A DNA stretch of 64,000 nt from Alphaproteobacteria bacterium (GTDB taxonomy: Bacteria; Pseudomonadota; Alphaproteobacteria; Micavibrionales; Micavibrionaceae). Location: assembly GCA_016794145.1 (NCBI GenBank), contig JAEUKP010000022.1:86303-150302 (forward strand), in the 5' to 3' direction. The translations under genes and the position numbers were made by a program. The notes under the pieces were generated by a model. It ran no database searches. It was not told the origin of the DNA and saw only the letters and a list, made by a program, of their open reading frames with translations. Shown here piece after piece: positions 47,716 through 57,667 of this stretch (position 1 is its first letter; every line of letters starts with the position of its first letter).

Positions 47716-49479
47716 ATGGAAGAAATATCACACAACCCACATTCGTTTGCCAGCCTTATTCCTCTACTGATTATTTTTGCGATTTCCGGGATATTCGTCC
47801 CGCTCTTCCAGCGGTTGAAATTATCGCCTGTTCTTGGGTATTTAATTTGTGGAATTATTGTTGGCCCATTCGGTCTGGCCTTATTTGCAGATAAAATCCC
47901 CCTGCTTTCAAAATTTTTAATTTCCGACATTTCAACAGTCTCTTTGATCGGCGAGATCGGAATTATTTTTTTGATGTTTATGATTGGACTCGAACTATCT
48001 TTTCGCCGATTAATGGAAATGAGAAATCTTGTTCTTGGGCTAGGATCTCTCCAAATCATTATCAATGCGTTCTCTATTGCGATGATTGTATTGTTGTTTG
48101 AAAACAGCCCTATTGTTTCTGTTCTTGTAGGGATTTCTTTTTCGTTATCCTCAACCGCAATTGTGATGCAATTACTGGGGGAACAACACCAAAATAATAG
48201 GCCTGTCGGGAAGGTTTCTTTCTCTATTTTATTGATGCAAGACCTTGCGGTTGTTCCCTTACTTGTTGTCATCGGGGCAATGTCGTTGGCCGATAATGAT
48301 ACATCTGTTATTTTTATCCTTGCAAAATCTTTGCTGATTGCTTTGGTTGTAGTAGGCGTAATCTACATATCTGGAACAAAACTGCTCCGCCCGTTTCTAA
48401 GTATTCTCAGCATCAGCAAAAACCCTGAATGGCTTTTATCTTTATCCATTTTCTTTGCAATCGGGATCGCAACGATAACACATAGTGTCGGTTTATCAGC
48501 AGCTCTGGGAGCTTTTCTTGCGGGTCTTCTGATTGCAGAAACAGACTTTCGTCACGAGATCGAGGTAATGATTAATCCAGTCAAAAGCCTTTTACTGGGT
48601 GTCTTCTTTCTTTCTGTTGGAATGATGATGGATCTTAGAACGATTGGTCTCCACCCGTTTTGGATTCCACTCTCTGTCATTGGGTTGTTTATTCTCAAAA
48701 TTGCGTGTACGTACATTTCAACCCTACCTTTTCGGATTAAAAAAAGCATTGCGATTGAAACCTCTGTACGACTTGCGCAAGCAGGAGAATTCGCGTTCCT
48801 GATTCTGGGGCTTGCGGGCGCAGGAAACCTCATTTCTAAAGGCGATCAACAATTCTTCTTACTGGTGGCATCGTTATCTATGTTCTTTGCCCCGTTTCTG
48901 ACAAAGTTGTCTCCGTTTATCGTAAAGATATTTTCGAATTTGAACACAACAGATATCCCTATTGAAAATATTGAACACCACACCCCCTCTGATTCTCCTC
49001 AAGTTCTAATAGCAGGATATGGACGTGTTGGTCGGCTCCTGGGGGCAACGCTCGAAGGAAAAATGATCCCTTATATAGCGATTGAAAATAATTTCGAGAA
49101 AGTTAAAAAACTACGCGAACAAGGCCATAGGGTTATTTATGCAGACAGCCGCAAAATCGATATCTGGAAACATTTGCATTTAGAATCAGTCAAGGTGATT
49201 GTGATTGCAATCGACAATCCCGACGCATCAGAAATGATTCTAAAGGCGTTGCGAAGTGAATGGCCATTGATCCCAATTATTGCCCGTACCCATGATACAG
49301 AGCATATGGAGCATCTCTACGCCCTCGGAGCAACGAGTGCCATACCTGAAATTTTGGAAGCGAGTATGAAAATTGCGACAGAGATCCTAGAAACCATAGG
49401 AATGAATAACCACGATATTGAATGTGAAATCGAACGAAGCCGACACATCGCGATGTTACAACATACGGACATCGTTTAA
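47716..49479 (+). CDS. Kef-type cation:proton antiporter (CPA2) with NAD-binding domain
   Basis: 587 residues. About 12 membrane helices (residues 12-400), including the transport core with SSTAIVMQLL and GAFLAGLLIAETDFRHEIE. A C-terminal RCK/TrkA-N domain follows (LIAGYGRVGRLLGATLE, dinucleotide fold). KefB/KefC members export potassium in exchange for protons when glutathione adducts bind; regulation by glutathione is not evident here. TAGGAA lies before the ATG; it is convergent with fliP. Confidence 0.92.
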   Translation: MEEISHNPHSFASLIPLLIIFAISGIFVPLFQRLKLSPVLGYLICGIIVGPFGLALFADKIPLLSKFLISDISTVSLIGEIGIIFLMFMIGLELSFRRLMEMRNLVLGLGSLQIIINAFSIAMIVLLFENSPIVSVLVGISFSLSSTAIVMQLLGEQHQNNRPVGKVSFSILLMQDLAVVPLLVVIGAMSLADNDTSVIFILAKSLLIALVVVGVIYISGTKLLRPFLSILSISKNPEWLLSLSIFFAIGIATITHSVGLSAALGAFLAGLLIAETDFRHEIEVMINPVKSLLLGVFFLSVGMMMDLRTIGLHPFWIPLSVIGLFILKIACTYISTLPFRIKKSIAIETSVRLAQAGEFAFLILGLAGAGNLISKGDQQFFLLVASLSMFFAPFLTKLSPFIVKIFSNLNTTDIPIENIEHHTPSDSPQVLIAGYGRVGRLLGATLEGKMIPYIAIENNFEKVKKLREQGHRVIYADSRKIDIWKHLHLESVKVIVIAIDNPDASEMILKALRSEWPLIPIIARTHDTEHMEHLYALGATSAIPEILEASMKIATEILETIGMNNHDIECEIERSRHIAMLQHTDIV

Positions 49480-49493
49480 ACTACAATTCGATA

Positions 49494-50300
49494 TTAGGGT
49501 GTATTGACTACTGGTGTAGGTAGCCCAGATGGAATATCAATGGGCCCCATATCGAAACTTTTAATCAATGATCCACACACAAGATTCCACCCATCAACCA
49601 AAACAAAGAAAATAATCTTGAATGGCATAGATATCACAATTGGCGGTAACATCATCATTCCCATCGACATCAGGATGGATGATGTCACAATATCAATAAC
49701 AAGAAATGGAAGGAATAACATAAATCCAATTTCAAAAGCACGCCGTAACTCTGAAATCATGAAGGATGGAATAACCACCTGCAAAGGAACATCAACTGCT
49801 TTTTCAACTTTCTCGGTTTTAGATGCATCCATAAAGAGCATGAGATCTTTTTCACGCGTATGTTTCAACATAAACATCTTAAAGGGTTCTGTCGCCCTTT
49901 TAAAGGCCTCGACCTCATCAATCTCTTCATTCATCAATGGTTTAACCCCCATGTCATATGACTTTTGAAATGTTGGGGCCATAATAAAAAAAGTCATGAA
50001 CAAAGCCAGTGAGATCATCACTGAATTCGGGGGGGTTTGCTGTAACCCAATCGCAGACCGCAGAAACGATAAAACAACAATGATCCGTGTAAAGGATGTC
50101 ATCATCATCAAAATGGATGGCGCAAGTGACAAGATTGTCAGAAGAGCCATCATCTGAACAACACGCCCCGTAACGGTTCCATTTTGTTCCTTGTTTCCCA
50201 TGTCTAATGATAGAACCTGGGCAAAGGCATCATGACCGTACGTACAAAATAGAAAAACTGTAAGAACAAAAATGAATTTTAAAGAGAATCGTCTAAACAT
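49494..50300 (-). CDS. fliP: Flagellar export protein FliP
   Basis: 268 residues. Signal peptide (about 1-28), then the FliP core: MMALLTILSLAPSILMMMTSFTRIIVVLSFLR, TPPNSVMISLALFMTFF, and FLPFLVIDIVTSSILMSMGMMMLPP. FliP with FliQ and FliR forms the gate of the flagellar type III export channel. It overlaps fliO by eight bases; no fliQ follows here. Confidence 0.96.
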   Translation of the reverse strand: MFRRFSLKFIFVLTVFLFCTYGHDAFAQVLSLDMGNKEQNGTVTGRVVQMMALLTILSLAPSILMMMTSFTRIIVVLSFLRSAIGLQQTPPNSVMISLALFMTFFIMAPTFQKSYDMGVKPLMNEEIDEVEAFKRATEPFKMFMLKHTREKDLMLFMDASKTEKVEKAVDVPLQVVIPSFMISELRRAFEIGFMLFLPFLVIDIVTSSILMSMGMMMLPPIVISMPFKIIFFVLVDGWNLVCGSLIKSFDMGPIDIPSGLPTPVVNTP

Positions 50301-50580
50301 CGTTTTTTTCTTCCTGAACCTTTAAAGATTTTTCAATGACAGTTTCACCATTCGGCCCCAGAATAACAAGGTGGTCTTGGTCATCACACCGCAAAATAAC
50401 AGCCTTATGTTTGACATCCATGGGAAGGATTTCGACGATTTTTAATCGACGTTTTGTTCCTTGTTGTAAACTAAACCCACCGTTAACGCCAATTTTCTTA
50501 AGGACAAACCACAGCCCACCCATTAAAGAAACAACCAGAACCAAGGCACTTATAAATCTTAAAATCTCATTGCTATCCAT
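50293..50580 (-). CDS. fliO: FliO-like flagellar protein
   Basis: 95 residues. One membrane helix (about 8-28, FISALVLVVSLMGGLWFVLK), then a short cytoplasmic beta domain (RLKIVEILPMDVKHKAVILRCDDQDHLVILG), the FliO pattern. FliO helps stabilise and assemble FliP, which agrees with the eight-base overlap. Family identity rests on this shape and position. Confidence 0.85.
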   Translation of the reverse strand: MDSNEILRFISALVLVVSLMGGLWFVLKKIGVNGGFSLQQGTKRRLKIVEILPMDVKHKAVILRCDDQDHLVILGPNGETVIEKSLKVQEEKNDV

Positions 50581-50993
50581 TACGTCTTTTCTTTTTCTTT
50601 CTCTTTTTCAAGGGCTAAAAGTGCATCAAACGGATTTGGTTCACCATTTGCTTTATAGACGTATGACAACACCTCGGCAACTGCCAGAAAGGCTTCAGAT
50701 GGAATAGGGCTTTCCAATTCGATCTTTGTTAACATCTCGGCAAGATCTGAATCTTCACGAACTTTTATGCCATTATCAAACGCAAGCTGAAGAATTTGCT
50801 CGGCAATTTTTCCCCGTCCAGCGGCAGTGATACGAGGCGCATCGTCTTTTGATAGACCTGTTGTAATGGCAACAGCCGTTTGAACTTTTTGTTTTTTCTT
50901 TATATTTGAATGGGTTAGATCATTCTCGGGCGCATTCTCGGATGAATGATTGCTCTGAACAGACTCTGTCGGGAAACTTGGTTTATCTGGCAT
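50580..50993 (-). CDS. FlhB C-terminal-like protein
   Basis: 137 residues. The C-terminal half matches the cytoplasmic tail of the export switch FlhB (AVAITTGLSKDDAPRITAAGRGKIAEQILQLAFDNGIKV, LESPIPSEAFLAVAEVLSYVY), without membrane helices and without the NPTH cleavage site. Such stand-alone FlhB-like proteins can substitute for the FlhB tail in some bacteria. The N-terminus is low-complexity. It shares one base with fliO and is divergent from flgB. Confidence 0.85.
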   Translation of the reverse strand: MPDKPSFPTESVQSNHSSENAPENDLTHSNIKKKQKVQTAVAITTGLSKDDAPRITAAGRGKIAEQILQLAFDNGIKVREDSDLAEMLTKIELESPIPSEAFLAVAEVLSYVYKANGEPNPFDALLALEKEKEKEKT

Positions 50994-51055
50994 GATTTTT
51001 GCGAATCTTTTCCGTGTCATATGATCCAATATAGAAGAGCATAAGGGGTAGGAAC

Positions 51056-51469
51056 ATGACAATCGAAAATATCAGTCTTTTTCAGGCTATGAACGCAAAA
51101 ATGGGTTATTTAGCGGAACGTCAGAAAATTATTTCCCAGAATGTCGCAAATGCGGATACGCCCGGTTATATGTCACAGGATTTAAGAAAAGTTGATTTTT
51201 CGAAAATGGTCGAAAATATTAGCAAAAACAAAATGCATGTCACAATGGACACAAACAACCCACAGCATATGATGGCTCCGGATCAATCCCCGAACCCCAA
51301 AATGGCCAAAAGCAAAACCCCTTATGAAGTTAAACCTGACGGGAACTCTGTCGTTCTTGAAGAGCAAATGGTCAAAGCAAGTGATGTTCAAATGAATTAT
51401 ACTCTTATGCTGAATTTATACCGGGATGCCGCCGATATGATAAAAACATCGCTTGGTAAGAAAACATAG
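51056..51469 (+). CDS. flgB: Flagellar basal-body rod protein FlgB
   Basis: 137 residues. The rod-protein N-terminus (RQKIISQNVANADTPGYMSQDLRKVDF) and C-terminal coiled-coil (LEEQMVKASDVQMNYTLMLNLYRDAADMIKTSLG) are typical. It is first of the flgB-flgC-fliE operon for the proximal rod. A purine-rich site (AGGGGTAGGA) precedes the start. Confidence 0.95.
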   Translation: MTIENISLFQAMNAKMGYLAERQKIISQNVANADTPGYMSQDLRKVDFSKMVENISKNKMHVTMDTNNPQHMMAPDQSPNPKMAKSKTPYEVKPDGNSVVLEEQMVKASDVQMNYTLMLNLYRDAADMIKTSLGKKT

Positions 51470-51484
51470 AAGGGGAACACATAA

Positions 51485-51898
51485 ATGACTGATTTTTTTT
51501 CAACCATGAAAATCTCTACATCCGGAATGCGTGTCCAGAGTGAACGCATCAATGTGATTGCCCAGAACACCGCCAACGCCGATACAGCTCCATCCAAACC
51601 TGGTGAATTGCCTTATACCCGCAAACAAATTTCATTCAAAAACGTTCTGGATAAAACGACTGGGCAAAAAATCGTTGCTGTTGATAAAATCACCGAAGAT
51701 AAAAAATCAGACTATATCAAAAAATATATGCCAGGCCACCCTGCGGCAGATGTTGATGGCTATGTTCAAATGCCAAATGTTTCATCATTGGTAGAGGCAA
51801 TGGATATGAAAGAAGCCTCGAAATCATACCAAGCAAATATGGGAATATTTACACAAACACGCGACATGATGAGCAAAACAGTTGATTTGTTACGATAG
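51485..51898 (+). CDS. flgC: Flagellar basal-body rod protein FlgC
   Basis: 137 residues. MKISTSGMRVQSERINVIAQNTANADT at the N-terminus, the mid HPAADVDGYVQMPNVSSLVEAMDMKEASKSYQ segment and C-terminal helix are family hallmarks. It follows flgB by 15 bases with AAGGGGA upstream. Confidence 0.96.
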   Translation: MTDFFSTMKISTSGMRVQSERINVIAQNTANADTAPSKPGELPYTRKQISFKNVLDKTTGQKIVAVDKITEDKKSDYIKKYMPGHPAADVDGYVQMPNVSSLVEAMDMKEASKSYQANMGIFTQTRDMMSKTVDLLR

Positions 51899-51934
51899 AC
51901 TTTTTGTGGTATACTTAAAAAGGTAGGAATAATT

Positions 51935-52240
51935 ATGGTCAACATTACATCAAACCCAGCCGCAGCAGCAAATGCTTACAGCTCGACAGCAAAAATCGCG
52001 CCCCCCTCTTCTGGCGCGGGTCAATCCTCCTTCGGAGATTTTCTTGAAGATGCTACGCGTTCAGCCATCGGAACGTTAAAAGCAGGTGAAAAAGCCTCTG
52101 CCGGTGCAATCACCGGCACAATCGACCCGCTCGCAGTGACACAGGCTGTAACTGCTGCGCGTCTGACACTTGATACAGTTTCTGCTGTTCGTGATGCCGC
52201 CGTTGATGCTTATAATAAAATCCAGGGTATGCCGATATAA
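51935..52240 (+). CDS. fliE: Flagellar hook-basal body protein FliE
   Basis: 101 residues. FGDFLEDATRSAIGTLKAGEKASAGAITG and DPLAVTQAVTAARLTLDTVSAVRDAAVDAYNKIQGMPI are FliE hallmarks. It joins the MS ring to the rod. It follows flgC by 36 bases and is convergent with recG. Confidence 0.95.
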   Translation: MVNITSNPAAAANAYSSTAKIAPPSSGAGQSSFGDFLEDATRSAIGTLKAGEKASAGAITGTIDPLAVTQAVTAARLTLDTVSAVRDAAVDAYNKIQGMPI

Positions 52241-52246
52241 TCTGTT

Positions 52247-54325
52247 TTATCCCGACCTGAGATACCCAATCGCCTGATCCCGTTCGAAAAGATAGAGAAG
52301 AGCCCTAAGAGCTTGTCCTCGCGGGGTTTTAAAATCCGGGTCCTTTTCCAGGAAAAGAGCCGCATCCTGACGCGCAGAAATAAGAAGATCAGAATGCATC
52401 GCAAGATTTGCCAACCGAAAATCAACCAGTCCGCTCTGTTTCGTCCCCAAGACTTCTCCGCTTCCACGCAACTCCAGATCTTTCTCTGCAATCAAAAAAC
52501 CATCCTCTGTCTGCCGTAAGGTTTTTAGTCTTTCTCGGGCTGTTTCTGTCAGGTTCCGGGCATAGACCAAAAAACAATAAGATTGTTGGTCACCGCGCCC
52601 TACACGCCCCCGCAACTGATGAAGTTGCGCAAGACCAAACCGTTCCGCATGTTCAACAACCATGATTGTCGCATTTGGAACATTAACCCCCACTTCAATC
52701 ACAGTTGTTGCGACCAAGATAGACACATCTCCGTTTACAAATTGATCCATTACAGCATCTTTTTCTTTTGGTTTAAGCCGACCATGTATTAAACCGACCT
52801 TATTCCCCAGATATTGCCGGAGCATCGCATATCGTTCTTCGGCAGCCGCAAGATCCAACACCTCAGATTCCTCAACCAATGGACAAACCCAATAAATCTG
52901 GACACCCTTCTTAATCTGATCCTCTAGACGGTAGACCATGTCTTCCAATGAATCTTGGGGAATAAGGCGTGTATCAATGGGTTTACGTCCCGCTGGTTTT
53001 CCGACAATACGTGAAACCTCCATATCTCCATATGCCGTCAATGCCAATGTCCGTGGGATGGGGGTTGCGGTCATGACCAAGACATCCGTCCCCAAACCTT
53101 TGGCTGAAAGCTGAAGCCGTTGGTGGACACCGAAACGGTGCTGCTCATCAATGACGGCCAATCCCAAATTGGCAAATTTCACATCATCTTGAAACAATGC
53201 ATGTGTTCCTATGACAATACGGGCCCCACCTGATACAATATCATTTAATATACTCTCACGCGTCTTTCCTTTATCACGTCCTGTTAGAATCGCAAAAGGA
53301 ATGCCCGCAGCATCAAAGTAAGGACGCAGGGTTTCGGCATGTTGACGCGCCAGAGTTTCTGTTGGGGCCATTAATGCTGCCTGCGTCCCGCTATCAACCG
53401 CATTCATCATTGCAAGTGCCGCAACAATTGTCTTGCCTGACCCAACATCTCCTTGTAACAACCGCAACATGCGATGTGGTTGTGCCATATCTGCATCAAT
53501 TTCCGACAAAGCTTCTTTCTGGAAAGACGTCAGTTGCCATGGCAAATGATCGATCAATTTCTGGCGCAATGGACCATTTGTTTGAAAACTTTGGCCTTTC
53601 AACTTCCGCTGCTTTGACCTTAGGATCGCAAGAGTCAGTTGATTGGCGAGAAATTCATCATAAGCAAGGCGCATCAACGAAGGGGAAGAAGGATCCAGGT
53701 CTTTTTCTGATGACGGGTGATGCAAAGTGAAAATCGATGTCTTCCAATCCGGCCATTTCATATGTGATTGGTGGCTGTCTGTGATCCATTCCGGAAGATC
53801 AGGTACTTGATCCAAACAGGATAAAACCGTTTTCCGAAGCATTTTCTGGCTTAATCCAGCGGTCAGAGGATAAACCACTTCAGTTGTCTCTGGTGTCTCG
53901 GTATCCAGTATTTCAGGATGGGTCATCTGAAGACCACCTTTATAATCATCAACCTGTCCCGACACCATTAACTCTGCCCCAACAGGAAATAATTTTGTAA
54001 TCCAATCGCCCTGGGCATGAAAAAAGGCAAGCTCGATAAACCCAGAAGGATCACGAGCCCGGATACGATAGGGTTGAGATTTTCGTTCATTCGGGGTGTG
54101 TTTTTCAATAATCACTTTTATACACACTGTCTCGCCAACTTTTGCGGACTTGATCTGCGGCACAAATTTACGTTCCAGAACCCCTGATGGTTTATGAAAA
54201 ATAATGTCCAAAAGCTTCGTTCCGCCCGTTAATTTCTCATAAAATTTTAACGTACGAGGACCAACACCTTTGATTGTGGTGATTGAACGAAACAAAGGGT
54301 CTAGAATAAATGGGCGTTGACTCAT
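52247..54325 (-). CDS. recG: ATP-dependent DNA helicase RecG
   Basis: 692 residues, normal length. It rewinds stalled forks and branched DNA. N-terminal wedge/OB domain (RIRARDPSGFIELAFFHAQGDW), Walker A LLQGDVGSGKTIVAALAM, DEQH box, TATPIPRTLAL, and motif VI QLRGRVGRG. ATG at 54325 has AAGAG close upstream; an ATG at 54340 is also in frame. It ends six bases from fliE. Confidence 0.96.
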   Translation of the reverse strand: MSQRPFILDPLFRSITTIKGVGPRTLKFYEKLTGGTKLLDIIFHKPSGVLERKFVPQIKSAKVGETVCIKVIIEKHTPNERKSQPYRIRARDPSGFIELAFFHAQGDWITKLFPVGAELMVSGQVDDYKGGLQMTHPEILDTETPETTEVVYPLTAGLSQKMLRKTVLSCLDQVPDLPEWITDSHQSHMKWPDWKTSIFTLHHPSSEKDLDPSSPSLMRLAYDEFLANQLTLAILRSKQRKLKGQSFQTNGPLRQKLIDHLPWQLTSFQKEALSEIDADMAQPHRMLRLLQGDVGSGKTIVAALAMMNAVDSGTQAALMAPTETLARQHAETLRPYFDAAGIPFAILTGRDKGKTRESILNDIVSGGARIVIGTHALFQDDVKFANLGLAVIDEQHRFGVHQRLQLSAKGLGTDVLVMTATPIPRTLALTAYGDMEVSRIVGKPAGRKPIDTRLIPQDSLEDMVYRLEDQIKKGVQIYWVCPLVEESEVLDLAAAEERYAMLRQYLGNKVGLIHGRLKPKEKDAVMDQFVNGDVSILVATTVIEVGVNVPNATIMVVEHAERFGLAQLHQLRGRVGRGDQQSYCFLVYARNLTETARERLKTLRQTEDGFLIAEKDLELRGSGEVLGTKQSGLVDFRLANLAMHSDLLISARQDAALFLEKDPDFKTPRGQALRALLYLFERDQAIGYLRSG

Positions 54326-54464
54326 ACTCTTTTTTACCATCAAGAATTACAAGACACCAAGAGAAATAGAATCCATGATCAGCGATAAATGAAAAAGTAA
54401 ACCTTGGAATTAAGGTAATCAGGCCCTATAACCACAAGCTGACTATTTTAAAAAGAGATATATT

Positions 54465-55766
54465 ATGCCCTTGCTCTGGTTATATAAACGTACAATGACT
54501 TTTGGCAAACCTGTCATTATGCGGTTATTACAAAAACGGCTGAAAAATGGGAAAGAAGATCCTAACCGTCTTCCAGAACGCTTTGGAACCCCAAGTCGTG
54601 TACGCCCGGAGCATGGCCCATTGATATGGGTTCACGTCGCGAGTGTTGGCGAAGCACAATCCATGATCCAGTTGATTTCTCTTTTTCTTGATCAAAATCC
54701 TACGGGATCTGTTTTGGTCACCTCTATCACACGGACAAGTGCAGAATTATTGGAAAACCGTCTCCCTGCGCGGGCCTTTCATCAATATTTGCCTGTTGAC
54801 CGACCCAAATGGGCCAAACGCTTTTTAAATTACTGGCATCCAGATATGATTCTGTGGGCAGAGTCCGAATTATGGCCAGTCATGATATCTGAAATTGGAA
54901 GACGTCATATTCCCGTGGCTCTTATCAATGCACGAATGTCTCCCGGGTCTTTTAAGAACTGGTCACGCGCAAAGGGGACAGCCCAAAAGATCCTTTCTGC
55001 ATTTAGCATTATTTTGACGCAAACAGAGCAGGATCAAGAATATTATAAAAAACTTGGCGCACGAAGTGTCCGAACAATCGGAAATATTAAATTCGCCTCT
55101 CTCCCCCTTCCCTACCTCGAGTCTGATTTAGAATTACTCCGCAACGCTGTCGGAGATCGCCCGGTATGGGTGTATGCAAGCACCCATGCAGGCGAAGAAG
55201 AATTGGCAGCAGAAACACATATTGCCTTGCAAGAAACTTATCCGAATTTGTTAACAATTGTGATTCCAAGGCATCCGGAACGGGTCGTATCTATTAATGA
55301 AAGTCTTGAAAAATATGGATTAACCCTTTCAAATCGAACAAAAAACAGAATTCCCCCACATGCAGGGACAGAGATTTACCTTGTTGATACATTGGGAGAA
55401 CTTGGCCTGTTCTACCGCCTCTGCCCGATTTCATGTATTGGAAGAAGTTTTAGTGATGACGGTGGCGGCGGACATAATCCATTAGAGGCAGCACAACTCC
55501 GCTCTGCCGTTCTACATGGTCCGCATGTTCAAAACTTAAGGGATATTTATGAACCAATGGATAGATACGGAGCCGCTTTATGCCTTGACCGGCCAGAGAA
55601 ACTTGCGCCAGCATTACGGCAATTATTATCTGATAAAGAATCTCTTAAAAATCTATCGGAAAAAGGGTATAGTTTTGCAGCAAGTCAAAAAGAAATTCTG
55701 CAAAATGTCATTGAAGAACTGGAACCCCTCTTCCTTTTGGCTGAACTGCCTCTATTGAAAGTATAA
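54465..55766 (+). CDS. waaA: Kdo transferase WaaA
   Basis: 433 residues. A GT-B transferase that adds Kdo sugars to lipid IVA. N-terminal WVHVASVGEAQSM, then YLPVDRPKWAKRFLNYWHPDMILWAESELWP, and the C-terminal GGHNPLEAAQLRSAVLHGPH are diagnostic. It leads a lipid A operon with lpxK and an lpxL-type gene, spaced by 8 to 12 bases. Confidence 0.95.
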   Translation: MPLLWLYKRTMTFGKPVIMRLLQKRLKNGKEDPNRLPERFGTPSRVRPEHGPLIWVHVASVGEAQSMIQLISLFLDQNPTGSVLVTSITRTSAELLENRLPARAFHQYLPVDRPKWAKRFLNYWHPDMILWAESELWPVMISEIGRRHIPVALINARMSPGSFKNWSRAKGTAQKILSAFSIILTQTEQDQEYYKKLGARSVRTIGNIKFASLPLPYLESDLELLRNAVGDRPVWVYASTHAGEEELAAETHIALQETYPNLLTIVIPRHPERVVSINESLEKYGLTLSNRTKNRIPPHAGTEIYLVDTLGELGLFYRLCPISCIGRSFSDDGGGGHNPLEAAQLRSAVLHGPHVQNLRDIYEPMDRYGAALCLDRPEKLAPALRQLLSDKESLKNLSEKGYSFAASQKEILQNVIEELEPLFLLAELPLLKV

Positions 55767-55774
55767 GTTTTAAG

Positions 55775-56770
55775 ATGAAAACACCTCAATTCTGGTATAG
55801 CGGTCAAAAACCGCCAGTCTGGACCACTCTTCTAATCCCTTTTGCCAAGCTGTATAATTCCATGGCACGGCTTCACCGGGAATATGCAAAACCACAACCT
55901 GTCTCGGTACCTGTGATTTGCCTTGGAAATCTTGTGGCCGGTGGAAGTGGAAAAACACCCACAGCCATTTCTTTGATAAAATTACTCCGTGAGCATATGA
56001 TCTTTCTCTCACCAACCTTTGTCACACGGGGATATAAAGGAAAAGTCATAGGCCCTGAACGCGTAGATGACAGCAATAATGCAGTCTTTTGGGGAGATGA
56101 GGCCCTTCTCCTTGCAAAGACAGCCCCGACCTATGTTTCTGCAAACCGTTATGAAGGCGCAGAAGCAGCGATCTCGAGCGGCGCTGATGCGATCATCCTC
56201 GATGATGGGCTTCAAAATTACGACCTTCAGAAAACGATCAGTTTTGGAGTCGTAGATGGTCGGATGGGATTCGGGAATCAGCATGTTATCCCCCTCGGAC
56301 CCTTACGACAAAATCTAGAGGATGGAATCGAATCTGTTGATGGATTTATTATGATCGGGGATGATCAGCAGAATTTTATGTCCAAAGTACCAACGGGCAC
56401 GCCCATTTTCAGGGCCCAAATGATCGTTCAAAAGAATATCGACCTTCCCCATACACCCTATATAGGCTTTTGTGGGATCGGGTTTCCTGATAAATTTAAA
56501 TCAACACTTCACGATCTCAAAATAAATTGTGTCGGTTTTCATGCCTTTGCTGACCATCATGCCTATACCATGCATGACCTTTCAAAATTGGTGAACGAAG
56601 CCCTAGATAAAAAAGCACGTCTTTTAACAACAGAAAAAGATTTTGTTCGCCTTCCAGAGTTTGCCAAAAAATCTTTGATTGATGTTTTACCAATTGAAAT
56701 TATCTTTGATGATCCTGAATCAATTCTTGATTTTATTCGTACCCGTTTAACAACCTCCGCCATGCCATGA
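55775..56770 (+). CDS. lpxK: Tetraacyldisaccharide 4'-kinase LpxK
   Basis: 331 residues. It phosphorylates the lipid A disaccharide at the inner membrane. N-terminal helix with YNSMARLHREY, P-loop GNLVAGGSGKTPTA, GDEALLLA, ILDDGLQNYDL and DHHAYTMHDL with LLTTEKDFVRL are all in family order. It lies between waaA and the acyltransferase gene. Confidence 0.95.
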   Translation: MKTPQFWYSGQKPPVWTTLLIPFAKLYNSMARLHREYAKPQPVSVPVICLGNLVAGGSGKTPTAISLIKLLREHMIFLSPTFVTRGYKGKVIGPERVDDSNNAVFWGDEALLLAKTAPTYVSANRYEGAEAAISSGADAIILDDGLQNYDLQKTISFGVVDGRMGFGNQHVIPLGPLRQNLEDGIESVDGFIMIGDDQQNFMSKVPTGTPIFRAQMIVQKNIDLPHTPYIGFCGIGFPDKFKSTLHDLKINCVGFHAFADHHAYTMHDLSKLVNEALDKKARLLTTEKDFVRLPEFAKKSLIDVLPIEIIFDDPESILDFIRTRLTTSAMP

Positions 56771-56782
56771 AAAGAACATGTC

Positions 56783-57637
56783 ATGAAGAAAATCAGATAT
56801 CTATGTGAAGCTGTCATTGTCTATTTCCTGATGGGAATTTTTAAACTTCTTCCCGTCGAACAGGCTTCCGCATTCGGTGGTTGGATAGGAAGAAACGTTG
56901 CGTATCATTTTTCTGTCACCCGAAAAGTTATGCGGCATATAGAGAGTTGCCTGCACACAAAAAAGGGCGACACGTCACGTATTGCATTTGATATGTGGGA
57001 CAATCTTGGACGATTATTTGCCGAATACCCTCACCTCCCCGAACTTTATATGACTAAAACCGAACTGATAGGAATTGAAAATCTTGGGAATCTTCCGAAT
57101 ACGCCAGATAGTCCTGCAATCTTCTTTTCTGGTCATTTGGCCAATTGGGAAATCGCGGCACCCTCCCTCCGCCAACAACATATTGATGTTGATCTGATTT
57201 ATCGCCCCCCCAATAATCCTTATGTTAAAAAAATACTCGATCGGTGCCGGTCTATGGACGGGACGTTACGTACCTACCCGAAATCTCCCCAAGGCATGCG
57301 ACAAGTCATAACAGCTTTAAAAGCAGGTCGACGGATCGGGATTTTGATTGACCAAAAATATAATCAAGGAATTGAGGTTCCCTTTTTCGGTCATCCAGCA
57401 ATGACATCCCTTGCCTTTATTCAACTGGCTAAAAAATTCGGATGCCCGCTCATCCCTGTTCAAGTTGAACGGATTAAAAACAGCCCGCGATTTCGCGTGA
57501 CGATCCATAAACCTCTTGACCTATCTAAAGATGATGATTTATTGATTATGGAATCGCATGCGATGCTTGAGAACTGGATTCGAAAGGACCCTGCGAACTG
57601 GCTCTGGCTTCATAAAAGATGGAAATCCTTGACCTGA
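56783..57637 (+). CDS. Lipid A biosynthesis acyltransferase (LpxL/HtrB family)
   Basis: 284 residues. An N-terminal membrane helix, then FSGHLANWE, the HX4E catalytic motif of the LPLAT fold, YRPPNNPYVKKIL and GILIDQKYNQGIEVPFFG. It adds a secondary acyl chain to Kdo2-lipid IVA. Chain length cannot be told from the sequence. It is the last gene of the waaA-lpxK group. Confidence 0.92.
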   Translation: MKKIRYLCEAVIVYFLMGIFKLLPVEQASAFGGWIGRNVAYHFSVTRKVMRHIESCLHTKKGDTSRIAFDMWDNLGRLFAEYPHLPELYMTKTELIGIENLGNLPNTPDSPAIFFSGHLANWEIAAPSLRQQHIDVDLIYRPPNNPYVKKILDRCRSMDGTLRTYPKSPQGMRQVITALKAGRRIGILIDQKYNQGIEVPFFGHPAMTSLAFIQLAKKFGCPLIPVQVERIKNSPRFRVTIHKPLDLSKDDDLLIMESHAMLENWIRKDPANWLWLHKRWKSLT

Positions 57638-57667
57638 CAAACCCCAAATCTTAAAAATGCGTCATTC

